DNA from: Candidatus Peribacteraceae bacterium
GTDB lineage: Bacteria > Patescibacteriota > Gracilibacteria > Peribacterales > Peribacteraceae
DNA length: 18,545 nucleotides
NCBI GenBank assembly: GCA_022843885.1
Contig: JALHMU010000007.1
Location: 1 to 18,545, forward strand
Direction: 5' to 3'
In this document: positions 9,186 through 17,605 of the stretch, piece by piece
Layout of the letters: the number at the start of each line of letters is the position of its first letter
Numbering within the stretch: the stretch's first letter is position 1
Position numbers and translations under genes: made by a program
The notes under the pieces: model-generated
The model's input: only the letters and a program-made list of their open reading frames with translations
Databases searched by the model: none
What the model was told of the DNA's origin: nothing

Positions 9186-10595
9186 ATGAAATTGATTTCT
9201 CATGGAGCGGCGCGTGAAGTGACGGGCACCTGTCATGAATTGCAAGTCAACGGAAAGCGCATTCTGCTCGACTGTGGAATGTTCCAAGGTTCACGCCGTG
9301 AATCGGCCATTAAGAACAGTACCTTCAACTTCGAGCCGAAAGATATTGATGCAATGGTCTTAAGCCATGCACACATGGACCACACCGGACGCATTCCTCT
9401 GTTATACAAAAAAGGATTTAAAGCTCCGATTTACTGTACATACGCGACACAAGATTTATCACATGTCATGTTAATGGATTCCGGATACATCCAAGAGAAA
9501 GACGAAGAGTATTTTCAGCGTCACCTCGCAGATTCCTCGATCAAATTTGATGGACCGCTCTACACACAGGCACAAGCCGATGAGTGTAAAAGTTTGTTTG
9601 TCGGTCGCAACTACAATGAACGTTTCGAAGTGATTCCCGGAGTGCACTGCACCTTCGTCGAAGCCGGCCACATCCTCGGTGCTGCGATGGTTCTCCTCGA
9701 AATTGAAGAAAACGGAAAGACGATTCGTTTTGGATTCTCCGGCGACATCGGCCGTGCCATGCTCCCGATTATCCGCGATCCGCAGCCGATGCCTGAGGTC
9801 GATTATTTGATTTGTGAAAGTACATACGGTGATCGAGCGCATGACGATATTTCCACGGCACGTCACTCGCTCAAGGAACTGATTGTCAAAACCGCCAATC
9901 GCGGTGGCAAAGTCTTGATTCCAGCATTCTCACTCGAGCGCACGCAGGAGATTGTGTACGACTTGCACCTCTTGTGGGATGAAAAAGAAATTCCAGCGAT
10001 TCCGATCATCATCGACTCACCGCTTGCCTCCAGTGTCACAGAAATTTTCAAGAAACATCCCGAATGTTACGACAAAGAAATGTACGAACAGTTCTTGGGA
10101 CGTGCGCACAATCCGTTCCAATTCTCCCTCGTGAACTACACGGCCAGCGTGGAGGAAAGCAAAGAACTAAACAGCGCCAGAGGCCCGATGATCATCATGG
10201 CCGGCAGCGGTATGTGTGAAGCAGGACGCATTCGCCATCATCTTCGCAATGAACTTGATGATGAAAAGAACATGGTCATTGCCGTCGGTTTCATGGCCGA
10301 GAACACGCTGGGCCGCCGCGTGCTTGATCCAACCGTAAAAACCGTGAAGATCTTCGACGAGATGGTCCAAAAGAAGGCTGAGGTGGCATACATCAACGCC
10401 TATTCCGGTCACGCTGATATGCACGACCTCGATGCGTACATCGCTGCACAGAAGAGTCTCAAGAAGCTATTCCTCGTGCACGGGGAAGAACGTGCCATGA
10501 CGGCGTTTGCCAAACGCATCAAAGAGAAGCGTACTCTCGAGATTCACATGCCGGAACGTGGACAGGTGATTGATTTGGACCCACCGTCGGCGTAA
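9186..10595 (+). CDS. Beta-CASP metallo-beta-lactamase-fold ribonuclease
   Basis: The product is 469 aa, the normal length for bacterial MBL/beta-CASP RNA-processing exonucleases. All metal-ligand motifs are present: HAHMDH at 61-66, GH at 161-162, FSGD with Asp187, SGHAD with His409 and VHGE with His432. The beta-CASP cap shows ESTYGDR (211-217), AFSLERTQE (247-255) and GSGMCEAGRIRHHL (340-353). This matches the YSH1/CPSF73-like group, which cuts or trims RNA, and lacks the KH or extra domains of the archaeal members. The start at 9186 is where homology begins (MKLISHGAAREVTGTCH). An open frame extends upstream to 8997 but runs through the divergent CAP gene. No Shine-Dalgarno is present; a -10 lies 7 nt upstream. 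The response regulator gene starts 45 nt downstream with its own promoter. Confidence 0.95.
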   Translation: MKLISHGAAREVTGTCHELQVNGKRILLDCGMFQGSRRESAIKNSTFNFEPKDIDAMVLSHAHMDHTGRIPLLYKKGFKAPIYCTYATQDLSHVMLMDSGYIQEKDEEYFQRHLADSSIKFDGPLYTQAQADECKSLFVGRNYNERFEVIPGVHCTFVEAGHILGAAMVLLEIEENGKTIRFGFSGDIGRAMLPIIRDPQPMPEVDYLICESTYGDRAHDDISTARHSLKELIVKTANRGGKVLIPAFSLERTQEIVYDLHLLWDEKEIPAIPIIIDSPLASSVTEIFKKHPECYDKEMYEQFLGRAHNPFQFSLVNYTASVEESKELNSARGPMIIMAGSGMCEAGRIRHHLRNELDDEKNMVIAVGFMAENTLGRRVLDPTVKTVKIFDEMVQKKAEVAYINAYSGHADMHDLDAYIAAQKSLKKLFLVHGEERAMTAFAKRIKEKRTLEIHMPERGQVIDLDPPSA

Positions 10596-10603
10596 TTCGG
10601 CTG

Positions 10604-10634
10604 TTGCATCCTCAAACTCAGATGCTAGTATGAT
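10604..10634 (+). promoter_or_regulatory. Promoter of the response regulator gene
   Basis: TTGCAT (10604-10609) and TATGAT (10629-10634), spacer 19; TAGTAT at 10626-10631 gives a 16-nt spacer instead. TATGAT ends 6 nt before the ATG. The same TTGCAT hexamer is used at 5786. Confidence 0.45.
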
Positions 10635-10640
10635 TTCACT

Positions 10641-11009
10641 ATGAACATCCTGATTGTTGAAGACGACCCACTGCTCATCCGTATCTATTCCGTACGCCTC
10701 AAGGAAGAAGGATTTGATGTCGATATCGCGGCCGATGGAAATGAAGCGCTGGAAAGCATCAAGAAGCGCGTGCCGGATTACATCCTGCTCGACTTGCTCA
10801 TGCCACGAAAAGACGGCTATTCGTTCTTGGAAGATTTCAACAAACTGTCGCTCGCAAAGAAGCCACCTGTGCTCGTCCTGACGAACTTGGATAAGCCGGA
10901 GGACATGGAAAAAGCGAAGAAGCTTGGTGTCGTCGATTTCATTGTCAAAGGCAACACGAACATGGACGAGATCATCGCGAAAGTCCGCGGATCACAGCCA
11001 GCTGCGTAG
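10641..11009 (+). CDS. Receiver-only response regulator (CheY-like)
   Basis: The product is 122 aa, one complete receiver domain and nothing more. Visible: VEDDP (acidic pocket Asp8-Asp9), the phospho-acceptor Asp51 in ILLDLLMPRKDGY, VLVLTN with the conserved Thr, and the conserved Lys in DFIVKG. With no DNA-binding output domain, it must act through protein contacts or pass phosphate on. It meets the histidine kinase gene tail-to-tail, with only 3 nt between stop codons, which suggests the kinase is its partner although they are on opposite strands with separate promoters. There is no Shine-Dalgarno; a -10 box lies 6 nt upstream of the ATG, so leaderless translation is likely. Confidence 0.93.
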   Translation: MNILIVEDDPLLIRIYSVRLKEEGFDVDIAADGNEALESIKKRVPDYILLDLLMPRKDGYSFLEDFNKLSLAKKPPVLVLTNLDKPEDMEKAKKLGVVDFIVKGNTNMDEIIAKVRGSQPAA

Positions 11010-11012
11010 GTC

Positions 11013-13352
11013 TTATACTTTCTGCACCAGTGGTAACGATACGATCATTGTCGTGCCATGGCCTTCTTCAGATTCGATACGAATCGATCCGCCAGCGTGA
11101 TCGAGCGTCTTTTTGACGATGTAGAGCCCGAGACCAGTTCCATTCGGGAAGATGCGCTGCGCATTATCAGCCCGGAAGAACTTCTCGAAGACGCGATCCA
11201 AATCCTGTTTCGGAATACCGATACCGTTGTCGTGCAGCGTCCATTCGATCTGGTCTCCCTTGAGCGTGAGAATGCTATCGATGACACCGTTCTCCGGCGT
11301 ATAACGAATCGCATTTTCAATCAGGTTCTCTACGACCTGTGTGAGGAACAATGGGTTGAAGTGCATCGTCGGGATCGTACTCAACGTCGATTGTTTGAAC
11401 GTGATTTTTTTCTCATCAGCCGATGCTTTCATCGTGGCAATCGTCTGATCGAGAATCTTTCCAAATTCCACCGCTTCAGTCTGCACTTTCAGATCATCAC
11501 GTTCGAGTTCTGCAACTTTGAGCAATTGATGGATCGTATCCATCATGCGTTCAGACGCTTGATAACACGTATCAAACAATGCGAGTTTATCTGCTTCAGG
11601 CATGTTGCTTTGCTTACGCAATGCGTCGAGTGACCACTTAATACTCGTGAGCGGTGTACGCAACTGATGTGAGGCAACCGACACGAAGTCGGTCATCTTA
11701 TGTTCGAATTCCAAATGCTTACTGACGTCATCAAAGTCGATGAGCACTGCACGCATGGAACCGTCGGCATGGAAGAACGGCACAGCCGTCATTTTCCAAA
11801 TCATGTTTGGCGCTTTCTCGTTGCCTAAGAAAATTGCGATATCACTGACTTCACTGCGCTTGGCAGTTTTTGCAGTCAGCTTCAGAGGCAGTTCATCGAT
11901 GGGATACACACTTCCATCAGGCTTCTTAAACTTCGTGACGAGATCGCTGAAGTTTTTGATCGTACGGAAGTCGTAGCCGGCGCGACTGAGCAAGAGCTCG
12001 GCCTGCTGGTTCTGCAACTTCACATTCAATGATGGATTCTCGAAGAGCATGACACCGAGCGGCATCGTATCGAGCATCTGACGCAGCATCACGAGCTGTT
12101 CCTGATCGTTTGAGAGGGAGCGTTGCTGTAAGACGCAGCATGCGATTTCCCCAAACTCATTGAGCACTGGCGTAATGCGAATACTAGCGTCGTAGCCTTT
12201 GGAACGATCATTCGGATACGAGTTTTTCACCGTCCCTTCGTACATCGTTTTACTAGAACGAATCTTCGCAAAGACGTTTGCATAGAAATCCTGTGGCACA
12301 GTCTGGTGTTGCCAGAGCACGGGGGAGTTATTCATCAAACGCTTCTCATCGAAGCCGGTCATATCTCGGAGATGTTTGTTCGTGAAGAGAATGCGGCCGG
12401 TCATATCCGTAATCGCAATCGCTTCATTCAGCTGTGTCGTAATTTCCTTAAAGATCGCAGGTGACAATTCTTGGCCACCGCTGAGCGCACCACCGGCCTT
12501 CGCGAGGCCTTCACGCGTTCTGTATTGTTCGGCATGCAAATACGAATCCAGCATGCGTGCAAAGATGGCAACGAATGGTGCAGCACCGATGGCAAGCAGC
12601 ATGAGGTAGCCAGTCAATTGCAGCGCGCTGTACCCCGGACCTGCAAGCAGCAACGCGATCGATCCCAGAAGGTTCAGCATCGACATCAAGAACAACGTGA
12701 ACGTCATCTGCGACGTTTTCCATGTTCCGTTTTTGATCAAAAATGCGATGGCACCCAACGCGCAGGCGATCGGGAAAAATTCTTCCGGACGAGCGATGAT
12801 GCCACGTTGGACCTTGAGCCCGATATCCGTCGACAACACGAGCCAAATAGCACCGGCATAGAAGAGCGTTGCGATCACGCCAAACCACACGGCTTGATAT
12901 TTCGTCTGTTCGACATGGCGAGCATCTTTATAGATGACATACGCGAGGAGAAGCGAGAACGTGGCGTGCAAACCGAATGCACCACGCGCTTGTAGTGACA
13001 TCAATGCAACTTCATCTTGCACGATGCTGTTCATCCACATGAACGCGCCGATCATGCTGAGGAACGTCAGACCGAAAAACAGCGGGAGATAGAGTTTTCG
13101 TGGATCTCTTCCTGCGATGTATCGAAGATAGAGCGTAATCGTCGATCCAATACAGGCACTGACGCTGAGGTGCACCAAGAGCTTTGAAGAAACGAATGCC
13201 GCGAGCGGGGGATTCCATCGTAAAAATGCAACGATCGTGGCCGTTCCGCCCAACCATACGAGCGCAAGAATCAGGATACGTTTCGTGCTCAATGTGACGT
13301 GTTCTTTCGTCACAGTTGCTCTCGCCTGTTTTGTCCAAACGGGTCCGCTCAT
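11013..13352 (-). CDS. Multi-TM sensor histidine kinase with PAS domains
   Basis: The product is 779 aa. Eight hydrophobic segments lie between residues 25 and 268 (for example 25-43, 88-108, 155-173, 243-267), followed by a linker, a PAS domain (about 300-415; AITDMTGRILFTNKHLRDMTG), a second PAS-like region (about 422-545; MLDTMPLGVMLFENPSL), a HisKA dimerisation domain with phospho-acceptor His562 in SHQLRTPLTSIKW, and a HATPase domain with N-box ENLIENAIRY (675-684), DNGIGIP (708-714) and GTGLGLYIVKK (738-748). All residues needed for kinase activity are visible. It is an integral membrane sensor; the ligand is unknown. No receiver is fused. The likely partner is the receiver-only protein encoded convergently. 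The promoter's TATAAT is 10 nt from the ATG and no Shine-Dalgarno is seen. Confidence 0.95.
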   Translation of the reverse strand: MSGPVWTKQARATVTKEHVTLSTKRILILALVWLGGTATIVAFLRWNPPLAAFVSSKLLVHLSVSACIGSTITLYLRYIAGRDPRKLYLPLFFGLTFLSMIGAFMWMNSIVQDEVALMSLQARGAFGLHATFSLLLAYVIYKDARHVEQTKYQAVWFGVIATLFYAGAIWLVLSTDIGLKVQRGIIARPEEFFPIACALGAIAFLIKNGTWKTSQMTFTLFLMSMLNLLGSIALLLAGPGYSALQLTGYLMLLAIGAAPFVAIFARMLDSYLHAEQYRTREGLAKAGGALSGGQELSPAIFKEITTQLNEAIAITDMTGRILFTNKHLRDMTGFDEKRLMNNSPVLWQHQTVPQDFYANVFAKIRSSKTMYEGTVKNSYPNDRSKGYDASIRITPVLNEFGEIACCVLQQRSLSNDQEQLVMLRQMLDTMPLGVMLFENPSLNVKLQNQQAELLLSRAGYDFRTIKNFSDLVTKFKKPDGSVYPIDELPLKLTAKTAKRSEVSDIAIFLGNEKAPNMIWKMTAVPFFHADGSMRAVLIDFDDVSKHLEFEHKMTDFVSVASHQLRTPLTSIKWSLDALRKQSNMPEADKLALFDTCYQASERMMDTIHQLLKVAELERDDLKVQTEAVEFGKILDQTIATMKASADEKKITFKQSTLSTIPTMHFNPLFLTQVVENLIENAIRYTPENGVIDSILTLKGDQIEWTLHDNGIGIPKQDLDRVFEKFFRADNAQRIFPNGTGLGLYIVKKTLDHAGGSIRIESEEGHGTTMIVSLPLVQKV

Positions 13353-13362
13353 AAATCATATC

Positions 13363-13391
13363 ATTATAGCAGATTTTTTGGCTCTATGAAA
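13363..13391 (-). promoter_or_regulatory. Promoter of the histidine kinase gene
   Basis: On the minus strand: TTTCAT (13391-13386), 17-nt spacer, TATAAT (13368-13363), with TGC in front making an extended -10. The -10 ends 10 nt before the ATG at 13352, leaving a leader of at most a few bases. Confidence 0.68.
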
Positions 13392-13464
13392 GGATAAAAC
13401 GCCTGTTTGCCCTTCTCCATCGTTCTTCAAAGGAATGCTGGTTTAGCCCTTATAGAAGCCAAAT

Positions 13465-15084
13465 TTAGCGTGTTGCACTCTTCAATCGATTGATAACGTC
13501 TTCTTTCGCAAATGTGCTGAGAAACCATCCTACTTGTGGTCCACTGTTTCGGCCCAGGAACAGCTGATACAAAGGCTGAAAGAGTTCCTTCGGCTCAACC
13601 CCTGTTTCTGTCTTCACAGCATGGATCGCTTCTTGGATTTTGCCACCTTCCCATTCCGTTGATGCAAATTTCTCCGCAAGTGCGGAGAGTGCCACTTTCT
13701 GCATATCGGAAATCGTAAATCCTTCAGGCACTCCGTTCTGAATCGTGAATGTGTATTCAGGTGCGGCGTATTGATCGAGCCATTTCTTCACATATAAAGC
13801 ACGTTCATTCAGCGCATCGATTTCATCGTTCGTCAGTTTTGATCCTTTCAATTTCTCTGCTTCCTCAATCAGATTCAAATGAGGCATTTGGACCACGAAG
13901 CTGAGCGTCGTGAAACGCATCTGCCACAGATCTTTTGGCGCATGTGTCGTATCGATCTGCGCTAATGCAAACGTACGTGCAAATTGCTGCTCCGGTTTTG
14001 GATGACGCTTAAAGTAGTGATCGGACAAGCGATCGTACTCATCAAACAAATTCGGAATCGTGTTTCCTTCTGGATCGAAATCGATCGGATGATTCGGTTG
14101 TTTGCGAATCATGAGCAGCTTCAAAAGTTTTGGTGGCAATAGATCAGACACTTCTTTCGCCGATGCACCGAGTCCTTTGCTTGCACTCATTTTCTTTCCG
14201 GCAAGATTGAAAAATTCGTACGGAATATCAAACGGATTCGGATAGTTGAACACGTCTTTCACGATGCGTGCACCGATCTGTCTGGAACCTCCGGCGGCAC
14301 TGTGATCTTTTCCGGCACCTTCGATATTCACGTTCATCACTTTCCACTTTGCTGGCCATTCCACTTTCCATGGAAGCTTTGCACGGCCGTCAAACGGGCT
14401 AATTGTGCCTTTGTGCTCACATCCCTGGGCCCACTTCACGAGGAGCTTTTTGCATTCGTACGTGACATTCGTGCCGTCCCAACTCGTGACTTGTGTCGTG
14501 CCAACCTTGCCACAATTTTCACAGATCACATTGAGCGGATACCAATCATCTGGCTTTCCGCCACCACTGACTTCTTTATAAATTTTTCGGATCTTGTCGG
14601 CGTTGTCGAGTGCCTGACGAATCACGTCGTTAAATTTTCCTTCAAGATACAACGGCTTCACCGTATAAAACTTGATCGGGAATCCGAGTGCTTGTGTCAC
14701 CTTCTCAAATTCATGTCCGAACACCATCGGATAATTTTCTGCACCTGCTTCATGTGCTGGTACTTTGAAAAGTGGCAGACCCATGTACTGCTGATACGAC
14801 GGATCGATGTTCACCGGGAGTCCGTCCATCGGATCAAAATCATTCAGTTCAAAGAGAAATTCATTTTTGATTCCTTGTTGTGTCAGCACCTCGGAAATGA
14901 GTCCGTGAATTGCGACGCCACGTAGTGAACCCACGTGCACGCGACCCGAGAGCGTTTTCTCATCGCGGATAATCAATGTCTTGCCGGCTGAGATCTCTTT
15001 TTCAAAACGCGTTTTGATCTCATCGATAACAGGGTCAACCCAGCTCATGCGCTGAGAATAGCGCTTCTCCGCATATCGTGCCAT
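13465..15084 (-). CDS. lysK: Class I lysyl-tRNA synthetase
   Basis: The product is 539 aa, the normal size for class I LysRS. It charges tRNA-Lys with lysine using a Rossmann-fold class I core and is unrelated to the class II LysRS of most bacteria. The HIGH-type motif is HVGS (50-53) in SGRVHVGSLRG, and KMSASKG lies at 298-304. A zinc-ribbon-like insertion has Cys188, Cys191, Cys211 and Cys222 (ICENCGK, YECKK, GCEHKG). The C-terminal part is the helical anticodon-binding bundle. The start at 15084 gives 12 basic residues before MSWVDPVIDEI; Met13 (15048) is also possible, as it lies 6 nt after a weak -10-like TATTCT. Neither start has a good Shine-Dalgarno. It is transcribed alone, divergent from the gene at 15156. 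Confidence 0.95.
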   Translation of the reverse strand: MARYAEKRYSQRMSWVDPVIDEIKTRFEKEISAGKTLIIRDEKTLSGRVHVGSLRGVAIHGLISEVLTQQGIKNEFLFELNDFDPMDGLPVNIDPSYQQYMGLPLFKVPAHEAGAENYPMVFGHEFEKVTQALGFPIKFYTVKPLYLEGKFNDVIRQALDNADKIRKIYKEVSGGGKPDDWYPLNVICENCGKVGTTQVTSWDGTNVTYECKKLLVKWAQGCEHKGTISPFDGRAKLPWKVEWPAKWKVMNVNIEGAGKDHSAAGGSRQIGARIVKDVFNYPNPFDIPYEFFNLAGKKMSASKGLGASAKEVSDLLPPKLLKLLMIRKQPNHPIDFDPEGNTIPNLFDEYDRLSDHYFKRHPKPEQQFARTFALAQIDTTHAPKDLWQMRFTTLSFVVQMPHLNLIEEAEKLKGSKLTNDEIDALNERALYVKKWLDQYAAPEYTFTIQNGVPEGFTISDMQKVALSALAEKFASTEWEGGKIQEAIHAVKTETGVEPKELFQPLYQLFLGRNSGPQVGWFLSTFAKEDVINRLKSATR

Positions 15085-15155
15085 TGCACTGTTTCATGTA
15101 TATTCCCGCACCGCGTTTCATTCGTTCCCTCACTTCAACGAACGGAGTACCTCGT

Positions 15156-15644
15156 ATGCAAGAATTAGGATTAGTTGTTGTCACTGTGTGGCCAGCCCCG
15201 CATCCTGATCGATACGTATCGTTGCTGCACATCTGCGGCAAGTTCCGACGAGAAACATTCGACTCTCGGCCAGATGCCGGAAAACCCACGATCACCTGCG
15301 TAACGCAGTATGATTCGGACGAACGAAATACACTCGTTAATCTCGCTCACAGAATGTACGGAGATGACTTCGCAGATCTTCTCGAGGACTGCTATGACGA
15401 GAAGTGCCTGAAGCTTCTCCCCGATACCGGTGAGCTCAAAGCATTCGGATTGTTCCTCGAAAATCCGAAGTTCATCGACAAGATGCAGCTCGCTTCTACG
15501 ACTGGCGGCATCGAATTTGCCACGAGTTCTCTGGTTTTGCATCAGCAGAACATCGAACGCAGGTACATGCACGGCATCTTGAGCAAGCTCGAGAAGAATC
15601 AACTTGCCGCACTCCAGGGGGCATTCCGTTTATTTCACAAATAA
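15156..15644 (+). CDS. Protein of unknown function, 162 aa
   Basis: The start at 15156 is supported by GGAG (15144-15147) 8 nt upstream; an open frame to 15078 overlaps the divergent LysRS start and is less likely. The protein is soluble, with no signal or membrane segment. The N-terminus is beta-like with a Pro/His turn (LGLVVVTVWPAPHPDRY). The middle is acidic and helical (LAHRMYGDDFADLLEDCYDEKC), and the C-terminal 60 residues are mostly helical (LHQQNIERRYMHGILSKLEK). I recognise no family. It ends 20 nt before a strong terminator, beyond which the 615-aa gene arrives on the opposite strand. It has its own good ribosome-binding site, unlike most first genes here. Confidence 0.7.
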   Translation: MQELGLVVVTVWPAPHPDRYVSLLHICGKFRRETFDSRPDAGKPTITCVTQYDSDERNTLVNLAHRMYGDDFADLLEDCYDEKCLKLLPDTGELKAFGLFLENPKFIDKMQLASTTGGIEFATSSLVLHQQNIERRYMHGILSKLEKNQLAALQGAFRLFHK

Positions 15645-15664
15645 GGAGCACAGAAACGCGTACA

Positions 15665-15697
15665 AGGTCAGACCCACAAGGTCTGGCCTCTTTTTTT
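15665..15697 (+). terminator. Intrinsic terminator of the 15156 gene
   Basis: AGGTCAGACC (15665-15674) pairs with GGTCTGGCCT (15680-15689), 10 bp with one G-U, then a 7-T run. The T-run overlaps the stop codon of the minus-strand gene (15696-15698). Confidence 0.9.
15668..15697 (+). repeat. 30-bp direct repeat, copy 1 (terminator-derived)
   Basis: The segment TCAGACCCACA-A-GGTCTGG through CCTCTTTTTTT recurs at 17606-17635 with a single mismatch (A to C in the loop). The matching segment begins inside the terminator stem. The two copies bracket the 615-aa gene. Confidence 0.88.
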
Positions 15698-17543
15698 ACA
15701 ATGCCCCGCTATAAAAATCACCGTATCGTTTTTGCAAAATCTGGTCTGCTTCTTTTCGGGCAGCTTCGGCCACATCGGCTTTGATCTCCGCGCCCGTTCG
15801 GAATGCACTGTCGAATTTATATGGAACGCCGCGGGAACCGTATTGTGTAAATTCACTGTCGCCACGTAGATCGAATCGACCCATGACCTTGTCGGTCAGG
15901 TTCACATCATCTGTGATCGTGTCGCCAGCAGGCGTTTTGAGAGATTTGCCCAATCGTTCTTCCAAATATCGCGCGACATCCTTCGCTGTTTTTCCGTTGC
16001 CAACATACACAGTTGCTTCTTTTCCGGGTGCGCCAGCTGCAGCACCGCCGCCGTGACCGATTTTATATTCCGGAATAATTCCTTTGGCTTTTAGTTCGCC
16101 CAGCACAGTATCTACTTCCTTTCGGATTTGCGGGTTGTCGGCATCGAAGTTGAGATGCAGTTTCCAGCCGTCGTTTTTTTGTAGCGCTTGCACCGCTTCC
16201 GCTTGAGCACGCTGCACCGGTGCAAGTTTCATACGCAGTGTATCGTTGATTTCGATGAGTTGCTTCGCATTTCTGTCGTAGATGAAAGGTTTTCCGCTTT
16301 GTTCCACCACAGTGTATTGCCCGCGTGGCAGGCTCGATCCTTTCGCATTCATGTGCGCTTCGGTCAGCCATACCTTCTCACCTTTTTGCAATATTACCGC
16401 TTGCGGATTTGGTACTGGCGTTTGGCTGAGCGGTTTTACTGTTTGTGCAGTCGATTCCCGAACAAGATCGTCCAGTGTCGGTGCTTTGATTCGTTCAACA
16501 GGTGCATTTGGTATTTTCCCTAGAGACGGAGCTTGCTTTGATTGAACGATTTTCTCTGCTGTACGGGCTTTTTGTACCCACTCGGGCAATGGTGCAGACG
16601 TCGGCTCAGGATTTTTCGGGCGGAATTTTTCCAATCCACTCTTCATGAGTTTTCCTCCCGCAGAAAAGATTCCGCCGAACAGTCCGCCGCCTGCGGCACC
16701 TTTCGTCGTATCGATCGCGGTTGCCTGCGCGGCTTCGCCGATCGTTTTTTCACCACGCTGCACGTCGTCGATATTCTTCGCTCCGGATTCCATCCCGGCA
16801 ATTGTTCCACCCATTGTGGCTCCGCCTCGTACAGCTGCGCCGACTGTTTGAACGCCTTTTGCTCCGGCGCCCAAGACTGTTCCCGTACCTAGCGTTGCAC
16901 CGGTGACAATAGCCGTGACCGCAACATCGCGGCTAACCGTAATCGCTTCTTGTTCTGTTTTATAACGTTCACCCTGGTCTTGCACTGTTCGATTTACTCC
17001 CATATCCGTCACCCCGCCTATTTCTTGGTAGTTCGCGTCTACTTCGCTTAGTCCGCACATACGTCGTGCGGCGTTCATGAGTTCGCGTTGTTCTTTGTCG
17101 GTCAGCGCCGTCTTTGCTTCCTCAAGAAGTTGTTTTGCAAATTGCATCGTTGCGATGATTTTTTTTCCGCCGTCAGTATCAATGGCATATGGATCAGAAC
17201 CCGTGAGCAAGCGATTGAATTTTCCAAACCATCCACTCGTCACTTTATGTTTTTGGATCGTGTGAATGTTTGCCTCCTCTCGCTTGATGATTCCATCGAT
17301 CATGGACGATGTTTCTTGCATTGTTTGTTCTTTGGTCACTTTTTCATCAGCCGAAGCAACTTCGGCATTGTGATCTTTTCGCTCTGCATTTGCGCGCTCG
17401 ATTTGTTTTTTTAACCCTTCGGAACGTTGGTTCGTCGGAACATTTTGTAATGACTCCGGTTGTTTTTTCCCGGCATCGGAATGTTCGCCGAATGCTTCGG
17501 GATTGTGGTACAAAAGCCGAGCGTCGGAATATGGATTTTTCAT
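15696..17543 (-). CDS. Large multidomain protein with toxin/effector-like architecture, unknown function
   Basis: From the ATG at 17543 the protein has 615 aa; the frame is open to 17615, but an ATG at 17573 overlaps the -10 box. There is no signal peptide. Residues 30-160 are charged and helical. Residues 205-300 are a Gly/Ala/Thr-rich hydrophobic stretch (VTAIVTGATLGTGTVLGAG, AAGGGLFGGIFSAGG), of the kind seen between the carrier and tip of polymorphic toxins or in membrane-active proteins. Residues 310-380 form a Pro-rich linker and 383-440 a small beta domain (KGEKVWLTEAHMNAKG, GQYTVVEQSGKPF). A compact C-terminal domain spans 455-615, with KLHLNFDADN, PEYKIGHGGG, KEATVYVG, a helix (VARYLEERLG) and RFDLRGDSEFTQYGSRGVP. 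The motif order faintly recalls HopA1-like effector domains; this is a guess. The gene is tightly bracketed by 30-bp repeats. Confidence 0.72.
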   Translation of the reverse strand: MKNPYSDARLLYHNPEAFGEHSDAGKKQPESLQNVPTNQRSEGLKKQIERANAERKDHNAEVASADEKVTKEQTMQETSSMIDGIIKREEANIHTIQKHKVTSGWFGKFNRLLTGSDPYAIDTDGGKKIIATMQFAKQLLEEAKTALTDKEQRELMNAARRMCGLSEVDANYQEIGGVTDMGVNRTVQDQGERYKTEQEAITVSRDVAVTAIVTGATLGTGTVLGAGAKGVQTVGAAVRGGATMGGTIAGMESGAKNIDDVQRGEKTIGEAAQATAIDTTKGAAGGGLFGGIFSAGGKLMKSGLEKFRPKNPEPTSAPLPEWVQKARTAEKIVQSKQAPSLGKIPNAPVERIKAPTLDDLVRESTAQTVKPLSQTPVPNPQAVILQKGEKVWLTEAHMNAKGSSLPRGQYTVVEQSGKPFIYDRNAKQLIEINDTLRMKLAPVQRAQAEAVQALQKNDGWKLHLNFDADNPQIRKEVDTVLGELKAKGIIPEYKIGHGGGAAAGAPGKEATVYVGNGKTAKDVARYLEERLGKSLKTPAGDTITDDVNLTDKVMGRFDLRGDSEFTQYGSRGVPYKFDSAFRTGAEIKADVAEAARKEADQILQKRYGDFYSGAL

Positions 17544-17571
17544 TTGTATACAGGCATAAAGCCTTCTTCTC

Positions 17572-17580
17572 ATTATACCA
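17572..17580 (-). promoter_or_regulatory. Extended -10 promoter of the 615-aa gene
   Basis: On the minus strand TGGTATAAT (17580-17572) is a full extended -10; no good -35 is visible. The transcript would start about 22 nt before the ATG at 17543. That short leader holds a five-codon frame (MPVYK) whose stop overlaps the gene's ATG as ATGA. Confidence 0.5.
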
Positions 17581-17605
17581 AATTTTCGCAGAAATCGCCA
17601 TATGT

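Noticed and set aside
11058..11633. A 191-codon plus-strand frame
   Set aside because: It is antisense to the kinase HATPase and HisKA domains.
14302..14925. A 207-codon plus-strand frame
   Set aside because: It is antisense to the well-conserved class I LysRS.
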